DNA of 64,000 nucleotides from Anaerolineae bacterium (GTDB taxonomy: Bacteria; Chloroflexota; Anaerolineae; Aggregatilineales; Phototrophicaceae): NCBI GenBank assembly GCA_022823945.1, contig JAJEBK010000048.1:80323-144322 (forward strand), written 5' to 3'. The notes below the pieces were generated by a model that worked only from the letters and a program-made list of their open reading frames with translations, did no database searches and was not told the origin of the DNA. The position numbers and the translations under genes were made by a program. Below, in pieces: positions 1 to 9,005 of this stretch. Each line of letters begins with the position of its first letter. Positions within the stretch are counted from its first letter, which is position 1.

Positions 1-699
1 CTGAGCAGCATCGTCAGCACGGGAGACAAGGATATGGTGCAGTCGGATGTGGCCGATGCTTACAAACAGGGCTTACGCGTCTTCAAGGTCAAGATCGGAC
101 ATAATATCCTCGCCGAAAGCGACAACCTGCGCGACTTGATGGCGGCTTTCCCGGCGGCTCGCTTTTATGTCGATGCCAACGAAACACTGGACATCGAGAC
201 GGCACCACAGACTCTGGACGCGCTGCGGAAAGATGGCGTGCTTTATTGTGAAGAGCCGCTGCCTGTGCATCGGCTGCGCGAGCGGAGTCGGCTGCGGCGG
301 CAGACATCCATGCCGCTGATCGCCGATGACAGCGCCTTCACCCCGCGCGAGCTGAAACGCGAGCTGGACTTCGACACTTTTGACATCCTCAACATCAAGA
401 CGGCGCGTACGGGCTATTCGCAATCGCGTCAGATGCTGCTGGCGGCGGCGGCGCAAGGCAAAAGCGCCATGGTCGGCTCGCAAGCCAGTTCGCTGCTGGG
501 CTGTTTGCAGGCGGCGCTCTTCGCCAGCCGCGCAGAAGTCGACTGCCCGAGCGAATGCAGCTTCTATCTGAAGACGGATGCGGATGTGTCGCATGCGCCC
601 AGGATCGTGAATGGCGCGTGGCATCTGGAGGATGTAGAGGCGGCGTTGCAGAGATTCAAAATAGCAATCGCCACAGAGGCACAGAGGCACAGAGGGTGA
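1..699 (+). CDS. Enolase-superfamily enzyme (mandelate racemase/muconate lactonizing type), 5' end missing
   Basis: The reading frame is open from the first base, so the N-terminal capping domain and start codon lie outside the window. The visible part is the C-terminal barrel. It has KVKIG (catalytic-lysine strand, near nt 88), YVDANE and CEEPLP (metal-ligand Asp and Glu), ADDSAF, and the NIKTARTG strand. These enzymes abstract a proton alpha to a carboxylate, using Mg2+; typical substrates are sugar acids, dipeptides or cycloalkenes, and the substrate here cannot be told. The last residues (ATEAQRHRG) are encoded by an intergenic repeat rather than by the conserved domain, so the native stop seems to have been lost to repeat sequence. 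Confidence 0.85.
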   Translation: MSSIVSTGDKDMVQSDVADAYKQGLRVFKVKIGHNILAESDNLRDLMAAFPAARFYVDANETLDIETAPQTLDALRKDGVLYCEEPLPVHRLRERSRLRRQTSMPLIADDSAFTPRELKRELDFDTFDILNIKTARTGYSQSRQMLLAAAAQGKSAMVGSQASSLLGCLQAALFASRAEVDCPSECSFYLKTDADVSHAPRIVNGAWHLEDVEAALQRFKIAIATEAQRHRG

Positions 700-785
700 T
701 CACAAAGGACACAAAGACACAAAGGGCACAAATGTTTAGCGTACTCGGTGCACTCTCTAGACTCGGTGTACTCGGTGGTTCATTT
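664..785. repeat. Intergenic repeat of the ACAGAG/CACCGAG family
   Basis: Short units such as acagaggc and acacaaag are followed by cggtgcactc and cggtgtactc units. The same vocabulary recurs at about 11080, 32229, 35813, 46344 and 63518. It begins inside the 3' end of the preceding gene and supplies its last codons and stop. Confidence 0.7.
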
Positions 786-829
786 TTTCGTCGAATACAT
801 AGTTGCTTTTGCTGAAGCACAGACGGGGG

Positions 830-835
830 TATAGT
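830..835 (+). promoter_or_regulatory. Candidate -10 box of the D-aminopeptidase gene
   Basis: TATAGT lies only three bases before the ATG at 839 and no Shine-Dalgarno sequence is visible. If real, transcription would start at or inside the first codons, giving a leaderless mRNA. A -35 is not convincing (TTGCTT at 803 is too far away). Confidence 0.3.
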
Positions 836-838
836 GCG

Positions 839-1654
839 ATGAAAATCCTGATCATGGCCGATATGGAAGGCGTCAGCGGCATCGTCACCTGGGATCAGGT
901 AACCGGTGGCGCGCCGATGTATGAAGAGGGCCGCCGCCTCTATACCGAAGAAATCAATGCAGCCGTGCGGGGAGCGCTGCGAGCTGGCGCGGACGAAGTG
1001 GTGGTTGTCGATTGCCATGGCGCGGGTGGCGACTGGAGCTTCAACTCGCTCATTCCCGAATTGCTGGAGCCGGCTTGCAGCTGGGTCGCCCATCATCCCT
1101 GGTCGCGTTATACCGAACTGCTGGAAGCGGGCGCAGATGCCTGTCTGCTGGTGGGCATGCACGCGCGCAACAACACCGCCGATGGCGTGCTCTGCCACAC
1201 CATCAGCACAGTCAAATGGCACAATTTGTGGTTCAATGACGACCTGGTGGGCGAAGTCGGCGTCAATGCGGCGCTGTGCGGACATTATGGCTGCCCGGTG
1301 CTGCTGGTCACTGGCGATGAAGCAGTCTGTCGCGAATCGACTGCGCTGCTGGGCGATGGACTGACGACTGTGGCGGTCAAACGCGGGCTGACGCGCTATT
1401 CTGCCCGGCAGATTCCGCCCGTCCGCGCACGCGAGATGATCGAGGCGGGCGCATACCAGGCGCTCAAAGACCTGGCTGCTGTAAAGACTTATGTGCCCGG
1501 CTCGCCAGTCGCCATCACCATCGAGGTCGACAAGGTAGAAAAGATGGCGGATTTTCGTGGACGCGCCGGCGTTGAACTGGATATGGCGGCGCAGAAAGTC
1601 GTCAGCCGCGCCGGCTCCTGGATGCAAGCCTGGGACCAGATCTGGCACTGGTAG
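839..1654 (+). CDS. M55-family D-aminopeptidase (DppA-like)
   Basis: A cytoplasmic zinc peptidase that releases N-terminal D-amino acids from short peptides, usually linked to recycling of cell-wall or D-amino-acid peptides. The 271-residue length fits the family. Zinc ligands known from B. subtilis DppA can be placed: D8 and E10 in ADMEGVSG, H60 in DCHGAGG, H108 in GMHARN and E139 in GEVGVNAAL; H120 matches the catalytic histidine. The ATG at 839 was chosen over upstream in-frame codons because the conserved MKILIMADMEG starts there. It sits alone between an enolase-superfamily gene and a convergent prenyltransferase, so no operon partner is evident. Confidence 0.93.
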   Translation: MKILIMADMEGVSGIVTWDQVTGGAPMYEEGRRLYTEEINAAVRGALRAGADEVVVVDCHGAGGDWSFNSLIPELLEPACSWVAHHPWSRYTELLEAGADACLLVGMHARNNTADGVLCHTISTVKWHNLWFNDDLVGEVGVNAALCGHYGCPVLLVTGDEAVCRESTALLGDGLTTVAVKRGLTRYSARQIPPVRAREMIEAGAYQALKDLAAVKTYVPGSPVAITIEVDKVEKMADFRGRAGVELDMAAQKVVSRAGSWMQAWDQIWHW

Positions 1655-1658
1655 GCGG

Positions 1659-2558
1659 TCACAGCAACGAAAGCGCCCAACCCAGCGCCAGCAGCAATCC
1701 GACTTGCCCATGCAGCTTGGCAGTCAACCCTTGTGCCTTGTGCAGCAGCGCCACATCACCACTGGTATTGATGATCTGGATGAGACGCAGCGCTTGCGGC
1801 AGTGTAATCAGTGTGAGCAATGTGGCTGCCGGCAGCAGGCCACCGGCGACCAGCACAGCTTGCGAGATATAGGTGCCCAGAACCAGAAACAGGTATTCAA
1901 AGCGAGCGAAACGAATGCCGAAGAGCACCGCCAGCGTTCGTTTGTCCACAGCGCGGTCGGCGTCCATGTCGCGGATGTTGTTGGCATGCAATATCGCCGT
2001 GACCATGAAGGCGACTGGCAGCGAAACCAGGCACAACTGCCAAATGCGCGCCTCGCTGACATCGGGAGACATCACATAATACGCGCCAACCACAATGGCC
2101 GGACCCATGAAGATGGCGACAGCGATTTCGCCCAGCCCATTGTAGGCCAGCGGGAAGGGACCGGCTGTATAGGTAACCGCCACCAGCACGCCGCCAATGC
2201 CGATCAGCCACAGCAGCGGACCGCTTTGCGCCAGCAACAGCAAACCGATGGCGCAGCCGCCCAGTGTGGTCAACACCGCGCCAGCCAACACCTTTTGCGG
2301 AGAAAGGATCTGGCGTTTGATGGTCATGCCTTGCCCGGCTTGTTTGAGGGCATCGGCACCACGGCGAAAATCGGCATATTCGTTGATCAAGTTGGCGGCG
2401 CTCTGCAGCAGCAGCGTGCCCAGCAAGGCCAGCAGAAATGGCAGAGCGGCAAAGACGCCATCGCCATAAGCCGCGATGCCCGCCAAGCCCATGGGCACAT
2501 AAGTCGCCGTGAAGACGCGCGGACGCACTGCCTGCAGCCACGCTTGCCCTGTTGTCAT
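1659..2558 (-). CDS. menA: UbiA-family prenyltransferase, probably 1,4-dihydroxy-2-naphthoate prenyltransferase
   Basis: An integral membrane enzyme that attaches a polyprenyl chain to an aromatic acceptor; the MenA subgroup makes demethylmenaquinone. Of 299 residues, most are hydrophobic helices. Both Asp-rich prenyl-diphosphate/Mg2+ sites are visible: NLINEYADFRRGAD at about 56-69 and NNIRDMDADRAVDKRT at about 193-208. Start: a -10-like TACAAT at 2570-2565 lies downstream of a possible ATG at 2573, so the ATG at 2558 (MTTGQAW) is preferred. The gene converges on the D-aminopeptidase with a four-base gap. No other men genes are near, so the acceptor is inferred from motif type only. Confidence 0.85.
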   Translation of the reverse strand: MTTGQAWLQAVRPRVFTATYVPMGLAGIAAYGDGVFAALPFLLALLGTLLLQSAANLINEYADFRRGADALKQAGQGMTIKRQILSPQKVLAGAVLTTLGGCAIGLLLLAQSGPLLWLIGIGGVLVAVTYTAGPFPLAYNGLGEIAVAIFMGPAIVVGAYYVMSPDVSEARIWQLCLVSLPVAFMVTAILHANNIRDMDADRAVDKRTLAVLFGIRFARFEYLFLVLGTYISQAVLVAGGLLPAATLLTLITLPQALRLIQIINTSGDVALLHKAQGLTAKLHGQVGLLLALGWALSLL

Positions 2559-2564
2559 GCGCGC

Positions 2565-2570
2565 ATTGTA
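2565..2570 (-). promoter_or_regulatory. -10 box close to the menA start (leaderless candidate)
   Basis: On the minus strand TACAAT is followed by six bases and then ATG at 2558. There is no Shine-Dalgarno sequence. The spacing matches that of several other genes in the window. Confidence 0.4.
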
Positions 2571-2630
2571 CACTATGCTCTCTGCATTTGACCGCGCAAG
2601 AGTCTTCGGGCGACTCAGTGAGTCTCTCTT

Positions 2631-2674
2631 ACAACCCCTCCCCCAGCCCCTCCCCGAAGCATCGGAGAGGGGAG
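2631..2674. repeat. GC-rich intergenic hairpin repeat (reverse-type unit)
   Basis: A cccctcccccagcccctcccc arm, a short spacer (gaagcatcgga) and a gaggggag arm. It belongs to the same family as the copies at 8.8, 17.9, 42.9, 46.4 and 48.6 kb. Confidence 0.75.
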
Positions 2675-2740
2675 CAAACTACAACGGACTCAGCGTTTCT
2701 AGCAGCGGGTTTGTAACATGAAGCAGATCTCGCCGAAACC

Positions 2741-2778
2741 TTCCCTCCATTGATATGGGGGGACCGAGGGGGGTAGAC
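2741..2778. repeat. GC-rich intergenic repeat, second half-unit
   Basis: ccctccattgatatggggggaccgagggggg forms the partner half-unit of the GC-rich repeat and can fold as a hairpin around the central tgat. Confidence 0.7.
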
Positions 2779-2847
2779 CAGGCGCGAAATCACATGAATC
2801 AGCAAGGGACAAGCCCACGCTACTGTGGAGAGGGATTTGCGCGCAGG

Positions 2848-2856
2848 TGCTAGAAT
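2848..2856 (+). promoter_or_regulatory. Extended -10 promoter, leaderless candidate
   Basis: TGCTAGAAT is an extended -10 box (TGn plus TAGAAT). The ATG at 2864 follows after seven bases and no ribosome-binding site is present. Confidence 0.45.
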
Positions 2857-2863
2857 AACGCGC

Positions 2864-4093
2864 ATGAAAGTTTTGCTGCTTTCGATCTCCGACCGCATTG
2901 GTGGCGCAGCCATCGGCGCATATCGCCTGCATCGCTCCCTGCGCAGCGCCGGCATCGACAGCCACATGTTGGTTCTCTACAAGTCCACCGCCGACCCGAC
3001 CGTGCACAGGCTTGCCACACAACTCGACTTTGTTGCCCGGGCGCGGCGCAAACTGGCGGAAAGGCGACATAAACACCGGCTGCGCGATAATCCCCGCCTG
3101 CCCGAAAGCGACCACTGGAGCCTCAATCAGTTTGATTATCCTGTCGCGGCTGCCATCAATCGCTTCTCGGCCGATACCGTGCATCTGCACTGGGTTGGCG
3201 ACAACTTTCTGCCCATCAGCCAATTGCCACAGATCAACGCGCCACTGGTCTGCAGCTTGCGCGACAACTGGTTTTTCACCGGTGGCTGCCATTATCCAGG
3301 CGGCTGCACGCGTTTTCGGCATGGCTGTGGCGATTGCCCGCAATTGCTGTCCGGCGGCGCAAACGACCTCAGCGCGCAGGTTTTTCGGCACAAACAGCGC
3401 GCCTATGCCGAGGCTGACATAACTGTCGTGGCGCTGGGCGACTGGATCGCGAGTCGCGCGGGAGAAAGCGCCTTGCTGGGGGCTGCGCGCATTGAAATTA
3501 TCGGCAACGCCATTGATGGAGGCATTTTCAAGCCGCTGGACCGCGCACAAGCTCGCCATGCCTTGAACCTGCCGCAAGACAAACGGCTGCTGCTATTTGG
3601 CGCGCTGGGCGGGACCAGCGACAAGCGCAAAGGCTTCGTTCATTTGCGGGCGGCGTTGGCGAACCTGGATGCAGAAGCGGGCATCGAGTTGGTGGTCTTC
3701 GGCGCGGACCAGCCAGAAGCGCTGGAGCTGTCGCTGCCTCTGCACCAGGTCGGGCGGCTGGCGGACGAGCTGAGCATGAGCCTGCTCTACAGCGCCTGCG
3801 ATGTCTTTGTGCTGCCATCGCTGCAAGACACTTCTCCGAAAACAGTCATGGAAGCGCTGGCTTGCGGCACTCCCTGCGTGGCATTTTCTGGCTCGGGCGC
3901 AGCGGATATGATTCGGCAGCGGGGCAATGGCTACCTGGCGCGCCTGCCCGACAGCGATGACCTGCGCGCCGGCATTTTGTGGACGCTTGCACAAAGCTGG
4001 GATCGAGCGGCGCTGCATGACGAAATCATCGCCCGCTATGGCGAAGCGCATATCGCCCGGCAGCACATTCAGCTCTATCAATCGCTGATATGA
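2864..4093 (+). CDS. Glycosyltransferase family 4-like
   Basis: A cytoplasmic GT-B glycosyltransferase of 409 residues that transfers a sugar from an activated donor, probably onto a polysaccharide or glycolipid. The N-terminal half begins MKVLLLSISDRIGGAAIGAYRLH, typical of GT4 acceptor domains. The C-terminal half carries the donor-binding stretch ending in VMEALACGTPCVAF, near residue 330. A Cys-rich loop (GGCHYPGGC, HGCGDCPQL) near residue 150 is common in this subgroup. It overlaps the next gene by ATGA, so the two glycosyltransferases are translationally coupled. Confidence 0.9.
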   Translation: MKVLLLSISDRIGGAAIGAYRLHRSLRSAGIDSHMLVLYKSTADPTVHRLATQLDFVARARRKLAERRHKHRLRDNPRLPESDHWSLNQFDYPVAAAINRFSADTVHLHWVGDNFLPISQLPQINAPLVCSLRDNWFFTGGCHYPGGCTRFRHGCGDCPQLLSGGANDLSAQVFRHKQRAYAEADITVVALGDWIASRAGESALLGAARIEIIGNAIDGGIFKPLDRAQARHALNLPQDKRLLLFGALGGTSDKRKGFVHLRAALANLDAEAGIELVVFGADQPEALELSLPLHQVGRLADELSMSLLYSACDVFVLPSLQDTSPKTVMEALACGTPCVAFSGSGAADMIRQRGNGYLARLPDSDDLRAGILWTLAQSWDRAALHDEIIARYGEAHIARQHIQLYQSLI

Positions 4094-5145
4094 GCGCCCT
4101 GCCCCGCATCAGCTTCGGCATGATCGTGCTGAATGGCGAGCCATTCCTGCGCTACAACCTGCGCGCCCTCTACCCGTTCGCCTATGAGATCATCGTGGTG
4201 GAAGGCGCAGTCCCCGCCGCCCACAATATCGCCAGCGCCGATGGCCACTCGCGCGACAGCACCCTGCAGACCCTGCGCGACTTCAAAGCCAGCGAAGACC
4301 CGCAAGACAAGCTGCGCATCATCAGCCGCGATGGCTTTTGGAGCGAAAAAGACGAAATGTCGGCTGCCTATGCGGCGCTCGCAACTGGCGATTATCTGTG
4401 GCAGGTCGATGTCGATGAGTTCTATCAGCCAGCCGATATGCGGGCTGTCTGCGCCCTGTTGATGGACGATCCCGCTATCAGCGCCGTGTCTTTCAACACG
4501 GTCACTTTTTGGGGCGCTCCGCAGTATCGCGTGGACAGCTGGCACAAACGCCGCGGCGCCAGCGAATATCACCGCTTGTTCAAGTGGGGCGCAGGCTACC
4601 AGTATGTAACGCACCGTCCGCCGACTGTGCTGGATGCGGATGGGCGGGATTTGCGCGCTGGGCGCTGGCTGCGCGGCGACGAGCTGGCAGCGCGCGGCAT
4701 ATTTCTCTATCACTATTCACTGCTGTTGCCCCGACAGGTGCGCGAAAAATGCGATTATTACAGCCGTGCCGACTGGGCAAAACGGGCCGATGCGCGGCGC
4801 TGGGCAGATGAAGCCTGGTTTGCGCTGCGCCGCCCTTATCATGCGCATAATGTCGCCCAGTATCCCGGCTGTCTGTATCGCTATGCGGGCGCGCACCCGC
4901 CGCAAGTGCAAGCCATGTGGCGCGAATTGCATGCAGACGACTCGCAAGAAGAACTCCGCCGCACAGACGATATTGAAGCGCTGCTGGATTCGCGGCGCTA
5001 TCAACTAGGTCGGGCGCTGGTGATGCGCGCCAACAAACCGGCTCTGTGGGGCAGACGTGGCTGGATGCGGCTGAAGGGGCTGCTGGCGCGCATGATGCCG
5101 GGCGCGGTCAAGGATCTGTTGCGGCGAATAGCCCACACGCGCTGA
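4090..5145 (+). CDS. Glycosyltransferase family 2-like protein
   Basis: A 351-residue GT-A-like protein starting SFGMIVLNGEPFLRYNLRAL, the usual first strand of family 2 enzymes. QVDVDEFYQP near residue 120 holds the DxD-like metal and nucleotide-sugar motif. The start overlaps the stop of the preceding GT4 gene (ATGA), so both are made from one transcript and probably act on the same glycan. The acceptor is unknown. The C-terminus is basic (RGWMRLKGLLARMM), which may help membrane association; this is an inference. Confidence 0.85.
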   Translation: MSALPRISFGMIVLNGEPFLRYNLRALYPFAYEIIVVEGAVPAAHNIASADGHSRDSTLQTLRDFKASEDPQDKLRIISRDGFWSEKDEMSAAYAALATGDYLWQVDVDEFYQPADMRAVCALLMDDPAISAVSFNTVTFWGAPQYRVDSWHKRRGASEYHRLFKWGAGYQYVTHRPPTVLDADGRDLRAGRWLRGDELAARGIFLYHYSLLLPRQVREKCDYYSRADWAKRADARRWADEAWFALRRPYHAHNVAQYPGCLYRYAGAHPPQVQAMWRELHADDSQEELRRTDDIEALLDSRRYQLGRALVMRANKPALWGRRGWMRLKGLLARMMPGAVKDLLRRIAHTR

Positions 5146-5168
5146 CGCAGGCAGTCATAAATTCCATA

Positions 5169-5177
5169 TGCTATACT
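5169..5177 (+). promoter_or_regulatory. Extended -10 promoter of the decayed toxin-antitoxin module
   Basis: TGCTATACT, about 32 bases before the antitoxin ATG at 5209. A purine-rich GGAG at about 5196 serves as ribosome-binding site. No clear -35, as is usual with extended -10 promoters. Confidence 0.45.
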
Positions 5178-5208
5178 ATCGCTGCAATCTGGAATGGAGA
5201 ATAAGCGC

Positions 5209-5423
5209 ATGGACTTGCCGACAAAACATGCCGAGACGGCGACGCGCGAGATGATCGACCCCGAAGAAGCGCACCTGACGCCGGAACAGCGGGAGTTGCT
5301 GCGCAGCCTGGAACGGTCGCTGGAGCATCGGAGCGTGGCGAATACAGATCTGTCTGGGAGTTCCTGGAAGAACTGCGGCTGGAACGCGAAGCAGAAGACA
5401 ATGCGCGTAGTAACGGGGTCTGA
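5209..5423 (+). pseudogene. Frameshifted antitoxin remnant (copy 1 of the TA module)
   Basis: The N-terminal half, with IDPEEAHLTPEQRELLRSLE, is nearly identical to the intact antitoxins at 13277 and 13845. Near 5340 the frame breaks: the expected tail (WEFLEELRLEREAEDNARSNG) is read only in another frame. The length (215 nt) is not a multiple of three. The end overlaps the toxin start exactly as in the intact module, so this is a decayed paralogue, not a separate gene. Confidence 0.75.
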
Positions 5424-5755
5424 ATTTGAACGGATGATCAACCGCTTGTGCAGAAGATTTCGACCGGTTGACTCTGAACATCCGGCTGCTCGCTGCCGAA
5501 CTTGAACTCGGACGACGCCCGCAAGACGAGCGCTTGCAAAACATGAGCGAGATGACGATTTATAAAGCGCGTCTGCGCAATACCTCAGCCCGCAGAGGAG
5601 CGCGCGGCGGCTTCCGAGTCGTCTACCGCATCATGGAAGATGGCACAATTATTTTGTTGTTGCTAATCTGGTCGAAGTCCGATAGTTCCGATTTGCCTGA
5701 CAGCGAGATTCGCCGTGTGGCCAGCAAATATTCGCAATACTCGAACGACCTTTAG
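5401..5755 (+). pseudogene. Frameshifted RelE/ParE-like toxin remnant (copy 1)
   Basis: It begins MRVVTGSEFERM, parallel to MRVETAIDFDRQ of the intact toxin. It loses frame near 5465 and resumes as RRPQDERLQNM, RGGFRVVYRIMEDGTI and DLPDSEIRRVASKY. The total length is not a multiple of three. All the conserved segments of the intact 113-residue toxin at 13526 are present, so a single-base shift is enough to explain the break. A sequencing error cannot be excluded, but the antitoxin half of this copy is also broken, which favours real decay. Confidence 0.75.
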
Positions 5756-5900
5756 GGAAAGTAAGAGACATTGTCCCTGCGCCGAACGCATGTCATCGAC
5801 AGCGGCGTCCCGCCCGCGGGGGTACGCACGGGGTTACGCTTCTGCAAGCATTCCGCTATCATGCGCGCAACAGCCAGGCAGAGCCAGCGAGAAGAGCGCC

Positions 5901-7247
5901 ATGAACAAGTATGACCACGCCACCTTGATCGAGCAAGACAAACGCCAGCTGCATCCGCTGCATCATCCTTCGCGGGCCGAAAATCCGGCTATGGTGACCA
6001 GCGGCGAGGGCGTCTGGCTGCATACCAGCGATGGCAAGCGCATCCTCGATGGCATGGCGGGCTTGTGGAATGTCAATATCGGCTATGGCAGCCGCGAATT
6101 GCCCGAAGTCGCTTATGAGCAAATGCTGGAATTGTCCTACACCAGCGGCTTCGCGGGCATGAGCAACCCGCCTTCGGCAAAGCTGGCGGACAAGCTGGCC
6201 GGTTTCTTTCGTCCCAACATGAACTTCACTTACTTCACATCGGGTGGCAGCGAAGCCAGCGACACTTCGTTCAAGACGGCGCGCTTTTATTGGCGACAGC
6301 TGGGCAAACCCGCCAAGACCAAGATTATCTCGCGGCTGAACGGCTATCACGGCATCACCATGGCCGCCATGAGCGCCACCGGCATCAGCAAATATCACAC
6401 CATGTTCGGTCCGCTGGTGGACGGCTTCATCCATATTCCCGACCCCAACGCCTATCGCTATGCAGGCGATGTTGAGGCTGGCGAGACTGTGGCGCAGGCG
6501 GCGGCGCGCGCCCTGGCGCAGGCTATCGAAAGCGAAGGCGCAGATACAGTCGCGGCCTTCATCGCCGAACCCGTGCAAGGCGCGGGTGGGCTGGTCGTTC
6601 CAGACGCTGGCTACTTCGACTTGGTCGGGCAGATCTGCCGCGACAACGATGTGCTGCTGATCGTCGATGAGGTGATTTGCGGTTTTGGACGCACGGGCAA
6701 CTGGTTCGGCAGCGACGAATATGGCCTAGCGCCCGATATCATGCAATTCGCCAAAGGCGTCACCAGCGGTTATATCCCGCTCGGTGGCATGCAGGTATCG
6801 GACGAGATCCGTGATGTCATCCTGAACGCGCCAGAAGAGCAAAGCTGGATGCATGGCTACACTTACAGCGGCCATGCGGCGGCTTGCGCGGTGGGCATCG
6901 CCAATATCGACATCATCGAGCGCGACGACCTGGTCGGCAACAGCCAGCGGATGGGCGCGCGGCTGCTGCAGGGCTTGCGAGGGCTCGCCGATGAATTCCC
7001 CAATATCGACAATGCGCGCGGAGTCGGGCTTCTCGCCGGCATCGATGTGGTGCAGAGCAAAGAGGGACGCGCCGCCGATTATGAGGCTGCCAACGCCATC
7101 AGCGACCGAGCCATGGCGCTGGGCTTGCGCGCGAGGCCCCTGGGCGGGACGATCGCCTTTTCGCCGCCCCTGTGCATCACAGCCGAAGAAGTCGATATCG
7201 TCATCGAGACGATGGGCGAGGCGATCGCGGGGGTGGGTGGTTCTTAG
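5901..7247 (+). CDS. Class III (omega-type) aminotransferase, PLP-dependent
   Basis: A 448-residue fold-type I PLP enzyme that moves an amino group between an omega-amino compound or amine and a keto acid such as pyruvate. The family hallmarks are visible: TSGGSEASDTSFK near residue 115, DEVICGFGRTG with D256 for the PLP ring nitrogen, and AKGVTSGYIPLGG with the Schiff-base lysine K285. The ATG at 5901 fits the family N-terminus (MNKYDHATLIEQDKRQLHPLHHP); the frame is open upstream but unlike the family. Substrate cannot be told. The next gene begins 134 bases later with its own ribosome-binding site. Confidence 0.92.
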   Translation: MNKYDHATLIEQDKRQLHPLHHPSRAENPAMVTSGEGVWLHTSDGKRILDGMAGLWNVNIGYGSRELPEVAYEQMLELSYTSGFAGMSNPPSAKLADKLAGFFRPNMNFTYFTSGGSEASDTSFKTARFYWRQLGKPAKTKIISRLNGYHGITMAAMSATGISKYHTMFGPLVDGFIHIPDPNAYRYAGDVEAGETVAQAAARALAQAIESEGADTVAAFIAEPVQGAGGLVVPDAGYFDLVGQICRDNDVLLIVDEVICGFGRTGNWFGSDEYGLAPDIMQFAKGVTSGYIPLGGMQVSDEIRDVILNAPEEQSWMHGYTYSGHAAACAVGIANIDIIERDDLVGNSQRMGARLLQGLRGLADEFPNIDNARGVGLLAGIDVVQSKEGRAADYEAANAISDRAMALGLRARPLGGTIAFSPPLCITAEEVDIVIETMGEAIAGVGGS

Positions 7248-7381
7248 CGAGGCTAGCCGCCTGCGCGATTTCCCCCGCGCGCGATACACCCTGTTTTATT
7301 CCAAGCGTCTGTGGTAGCCTGCCCCAAGCCGGCAATTACCGGTTCTATTCGCACACATTGCAGACTTGAAGGAGTCTCACC

Positions 7382-8815
7382 ATGAAGAAATGCTTTACAA
7401 TCGTATTGCTCATCGCTTTTGCGCTTGTCGCCAACATGAGCCTGGTCTCGGCAGACGACATGTGGTGGGCAGATGCCGCCGCGCCTTATGCCGGCACGAC
7501 TATCCGCGGCGTTTCTGAAAGCACGCCACCCTCCAATTATGTCGCCGATGTCCTCGCCGCCCAGTTCACCGAGCTGACTGGCATCAATGTCGAGTTTGAA
7601 ACGACCTCTTGGGACCAGATGTATTCCAAAGCCATCAACGACATGGAAGCCAACACCGGCATCTATGACTTTGTCTACATTGAACAGGACATCATCTACA
7701 GCTATCTGGCGCAGGACTATCTGGTCAACCTGACGCAATTCGCCGCCGACAACATGGACCTGGCTTCCGCCGATTACGACGAGATGGCTTTCACCAGCTT
7801 CGCCGATTACTTCAAGAATGCCGATGGCGACCTCTTCGGCGTGCCCATGGAAGCTTTCGTCAAGGTCTATCTGTATCGCAAAGACCTCTTCGAAGATGCC
7901 GATATCATGGCGGCTTTTGAAGAAGAATACGGCTATCCGCTGGCGCCTGCCGAAACCTTTGAGCAATACGCCGACAACGCCATGTTCTTCACCGCTTATG
8001 GCGAGATGATGGACATGGACTTGTGGGGCACGACGGTGCAGGGTTCGACCGGCCATCCCGCCTCGACCTATGAATTCCTCGAGTCGATTGGTCCTTCTTT
8101 TGGCTTGTACAACTGGGGCATCAACCTGGATGCTGGCAGCGCCCAAAGCGCCAATGGCGGCGCGCTGGATGGCGATACGGCTGTCGAGGCGCTGAGCTTC
8201 TGGCTGAGCATGCTGCCCTACGCACCGCCCGAAGCCACCTCCAGCACCTGGGACGAGGTTGCTTCTTCGTTCGCCGCTGGTCGTGCCGCGCAGGGCTGGG
8301 TCTATGGAGAAAATGCTGCCTGGATCGCCACTGACGAGAGCCGCTCGGCTGTAACCGGCAATGTAGGCGTTCGCCTGCCTGTCACCGCGCCGGGCGTGAT
8401 CGAAGCTGCGCAAATGGGCGAAGGCTACATCGGCTACTATGATGGCGGCGCTTTTGGCATCCCGCACAGCTCGCGCAACAAAGAAGCCACGCTGCTCTGG
8501 CTGCAATTCATCGGACAGCCGGCGGTACAGGCTGAATGGGCGGCCGCTGGCGCGCGCATCACCCACACCGCCACCTTCGACGACCCGCTCATCGCCGAGC
8601 AAGACATGAAGGTCGATGGCTATTACACGCTGCTGGAAGAACAGGGTCCGCTCTTTGCTGGCGCGCCGCCCTTCCCCTTCCACGCCCAAGTCCGCGAGAT
8701 CATCGATCCCTTCATCCAGCGCGCGATTCTTGGCGAGCTGTCGCCGGCTGACGCTCTGTCGCAAGCCGCGATGGCTGTGGACGAAGAACTGGCCCGCCTG
8801 GGCTACGGCATGTAG
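7382..8815 (+). CDS. ABC transporter extracellular solute-binding protein, family 1 (sugar type)
   Basis: A 477-residue binding protein with a Sec signal peptide ([24 protein letters not shown]) and no lipobox cysteine. It captures a carbohydrate outside the membrane and delivers it to the two permeases downstream. AAGGAG-like sequence (aaggag) sits eight bases before the ATG. The mature protein is acidic and rich in Tyr, Trp and Phe, as in maltose-type binding proteins. The first permease follows after 190 bases that hold a GC-rich repeat and a hairpin, which may lower permease expression relative to the binding protein. Confidence 0.9.
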   Translation: MKKCFTIVLLIAFALVANMSLVSADDMWWADAAAPYAGTTIRGVSESTPPSNYVADVLAAQFTELTGINVEFETTSWDQMYSKAINDMEANTGIYDFVYIEQDIIYSYLAQDYLVNLTQFAADNMDLASADYDEMAFTSFADYFKNADGDLFGVPMEAFVKVYLYRKDLFEDADIMAAFEEEYGYPLAPAETFEQYADNAMFFTAYGEMMDMDLWGTTVQGSTGHPASTYEFLESIGPSFGLYNWGINLDAGSAQSANGGALDGDTAVEALSFWLSMLPYAPPEATSSTWDEVASSFAAGRAAQGWVYGENAAWIATDESRSAVTGNVGVRLPVTAPGVIEAAQMGEGYIGYYDGGAFGIPHSSRNKEATLLWLQFIGQPAVQAEWAAAGARITHTATFDDPLIAEQDMKVDGYYTLLEEQGPLFAGAPPFPFHAQVREIIDPFIQRAILGELSPADALSQAAMAVDEELARLGYGM

Positions 8816-8817
8816 CC

Positions 8818-8907
8818 TACCCCCCTCGGTCCCCCCAAAGCATCGGGGGGAGGCAAATCCTTGCTACCCTCTCCGTCTTGACGGGGAGGGGCTGGGGGAG
8901 GGGTCAA
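8818..8907. repeat. Full-length GC-rich intergenic repeat
   Basis: Two half-units: ccccctcggtccccccaaag with gcatcggggggagg, then ctctccgtcttgacggggaggggctgggggagg. It is the most complete form of the family, with near-identical copies at 17906, 42911 and 48564, and in reverse at 46392. Confidence 0.85.
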
Positions 8908-8910
8908 ATT

Positions 8911-8937
8911 GGGCGACTCGCTGGGTCGCCCATTTAT
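8911..8937 (+). terminator. Hairpin after the binding-protein gene
   Basis: GGGCGAC and GTCGCCC form a seven-base stem around tcgctg, followed by atttatt. It could act as a weak terminator or an mRNA-stabilising 3' end between binding protein and permeases. Related gggcga...tcgccc hairpins flank other GC-rich repeats here, so it may instead belong to the repeat. Confidence 0.4.
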
Positions 8938-9005
8938 TACGCAACAGTTGGATCATGTGGCGGTACAAAAATCGCCCCAACAAGGTGCCCTTTTGAGGAA
9001 TTGAT

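Noticed and set aside
656..1711. 351-codon frame antisense to the D-aminopeptidase
   Set aside because: Shadow of a gene whose metal ligands are all identifiable.
1557..2591. Long open frame (344 codons) antisense to the prenyltransferase
   Set aside because: Gln/Arg/His-rich shadow with no domain; the minus-strand gene has both prenyltransferase motifs.
7253..8764. 503-codon frame antisense to the sugar-binding protein
   Set aside because: No start signal or domain; the plus-strand gene has a signal peptide and ribosome-binding site.
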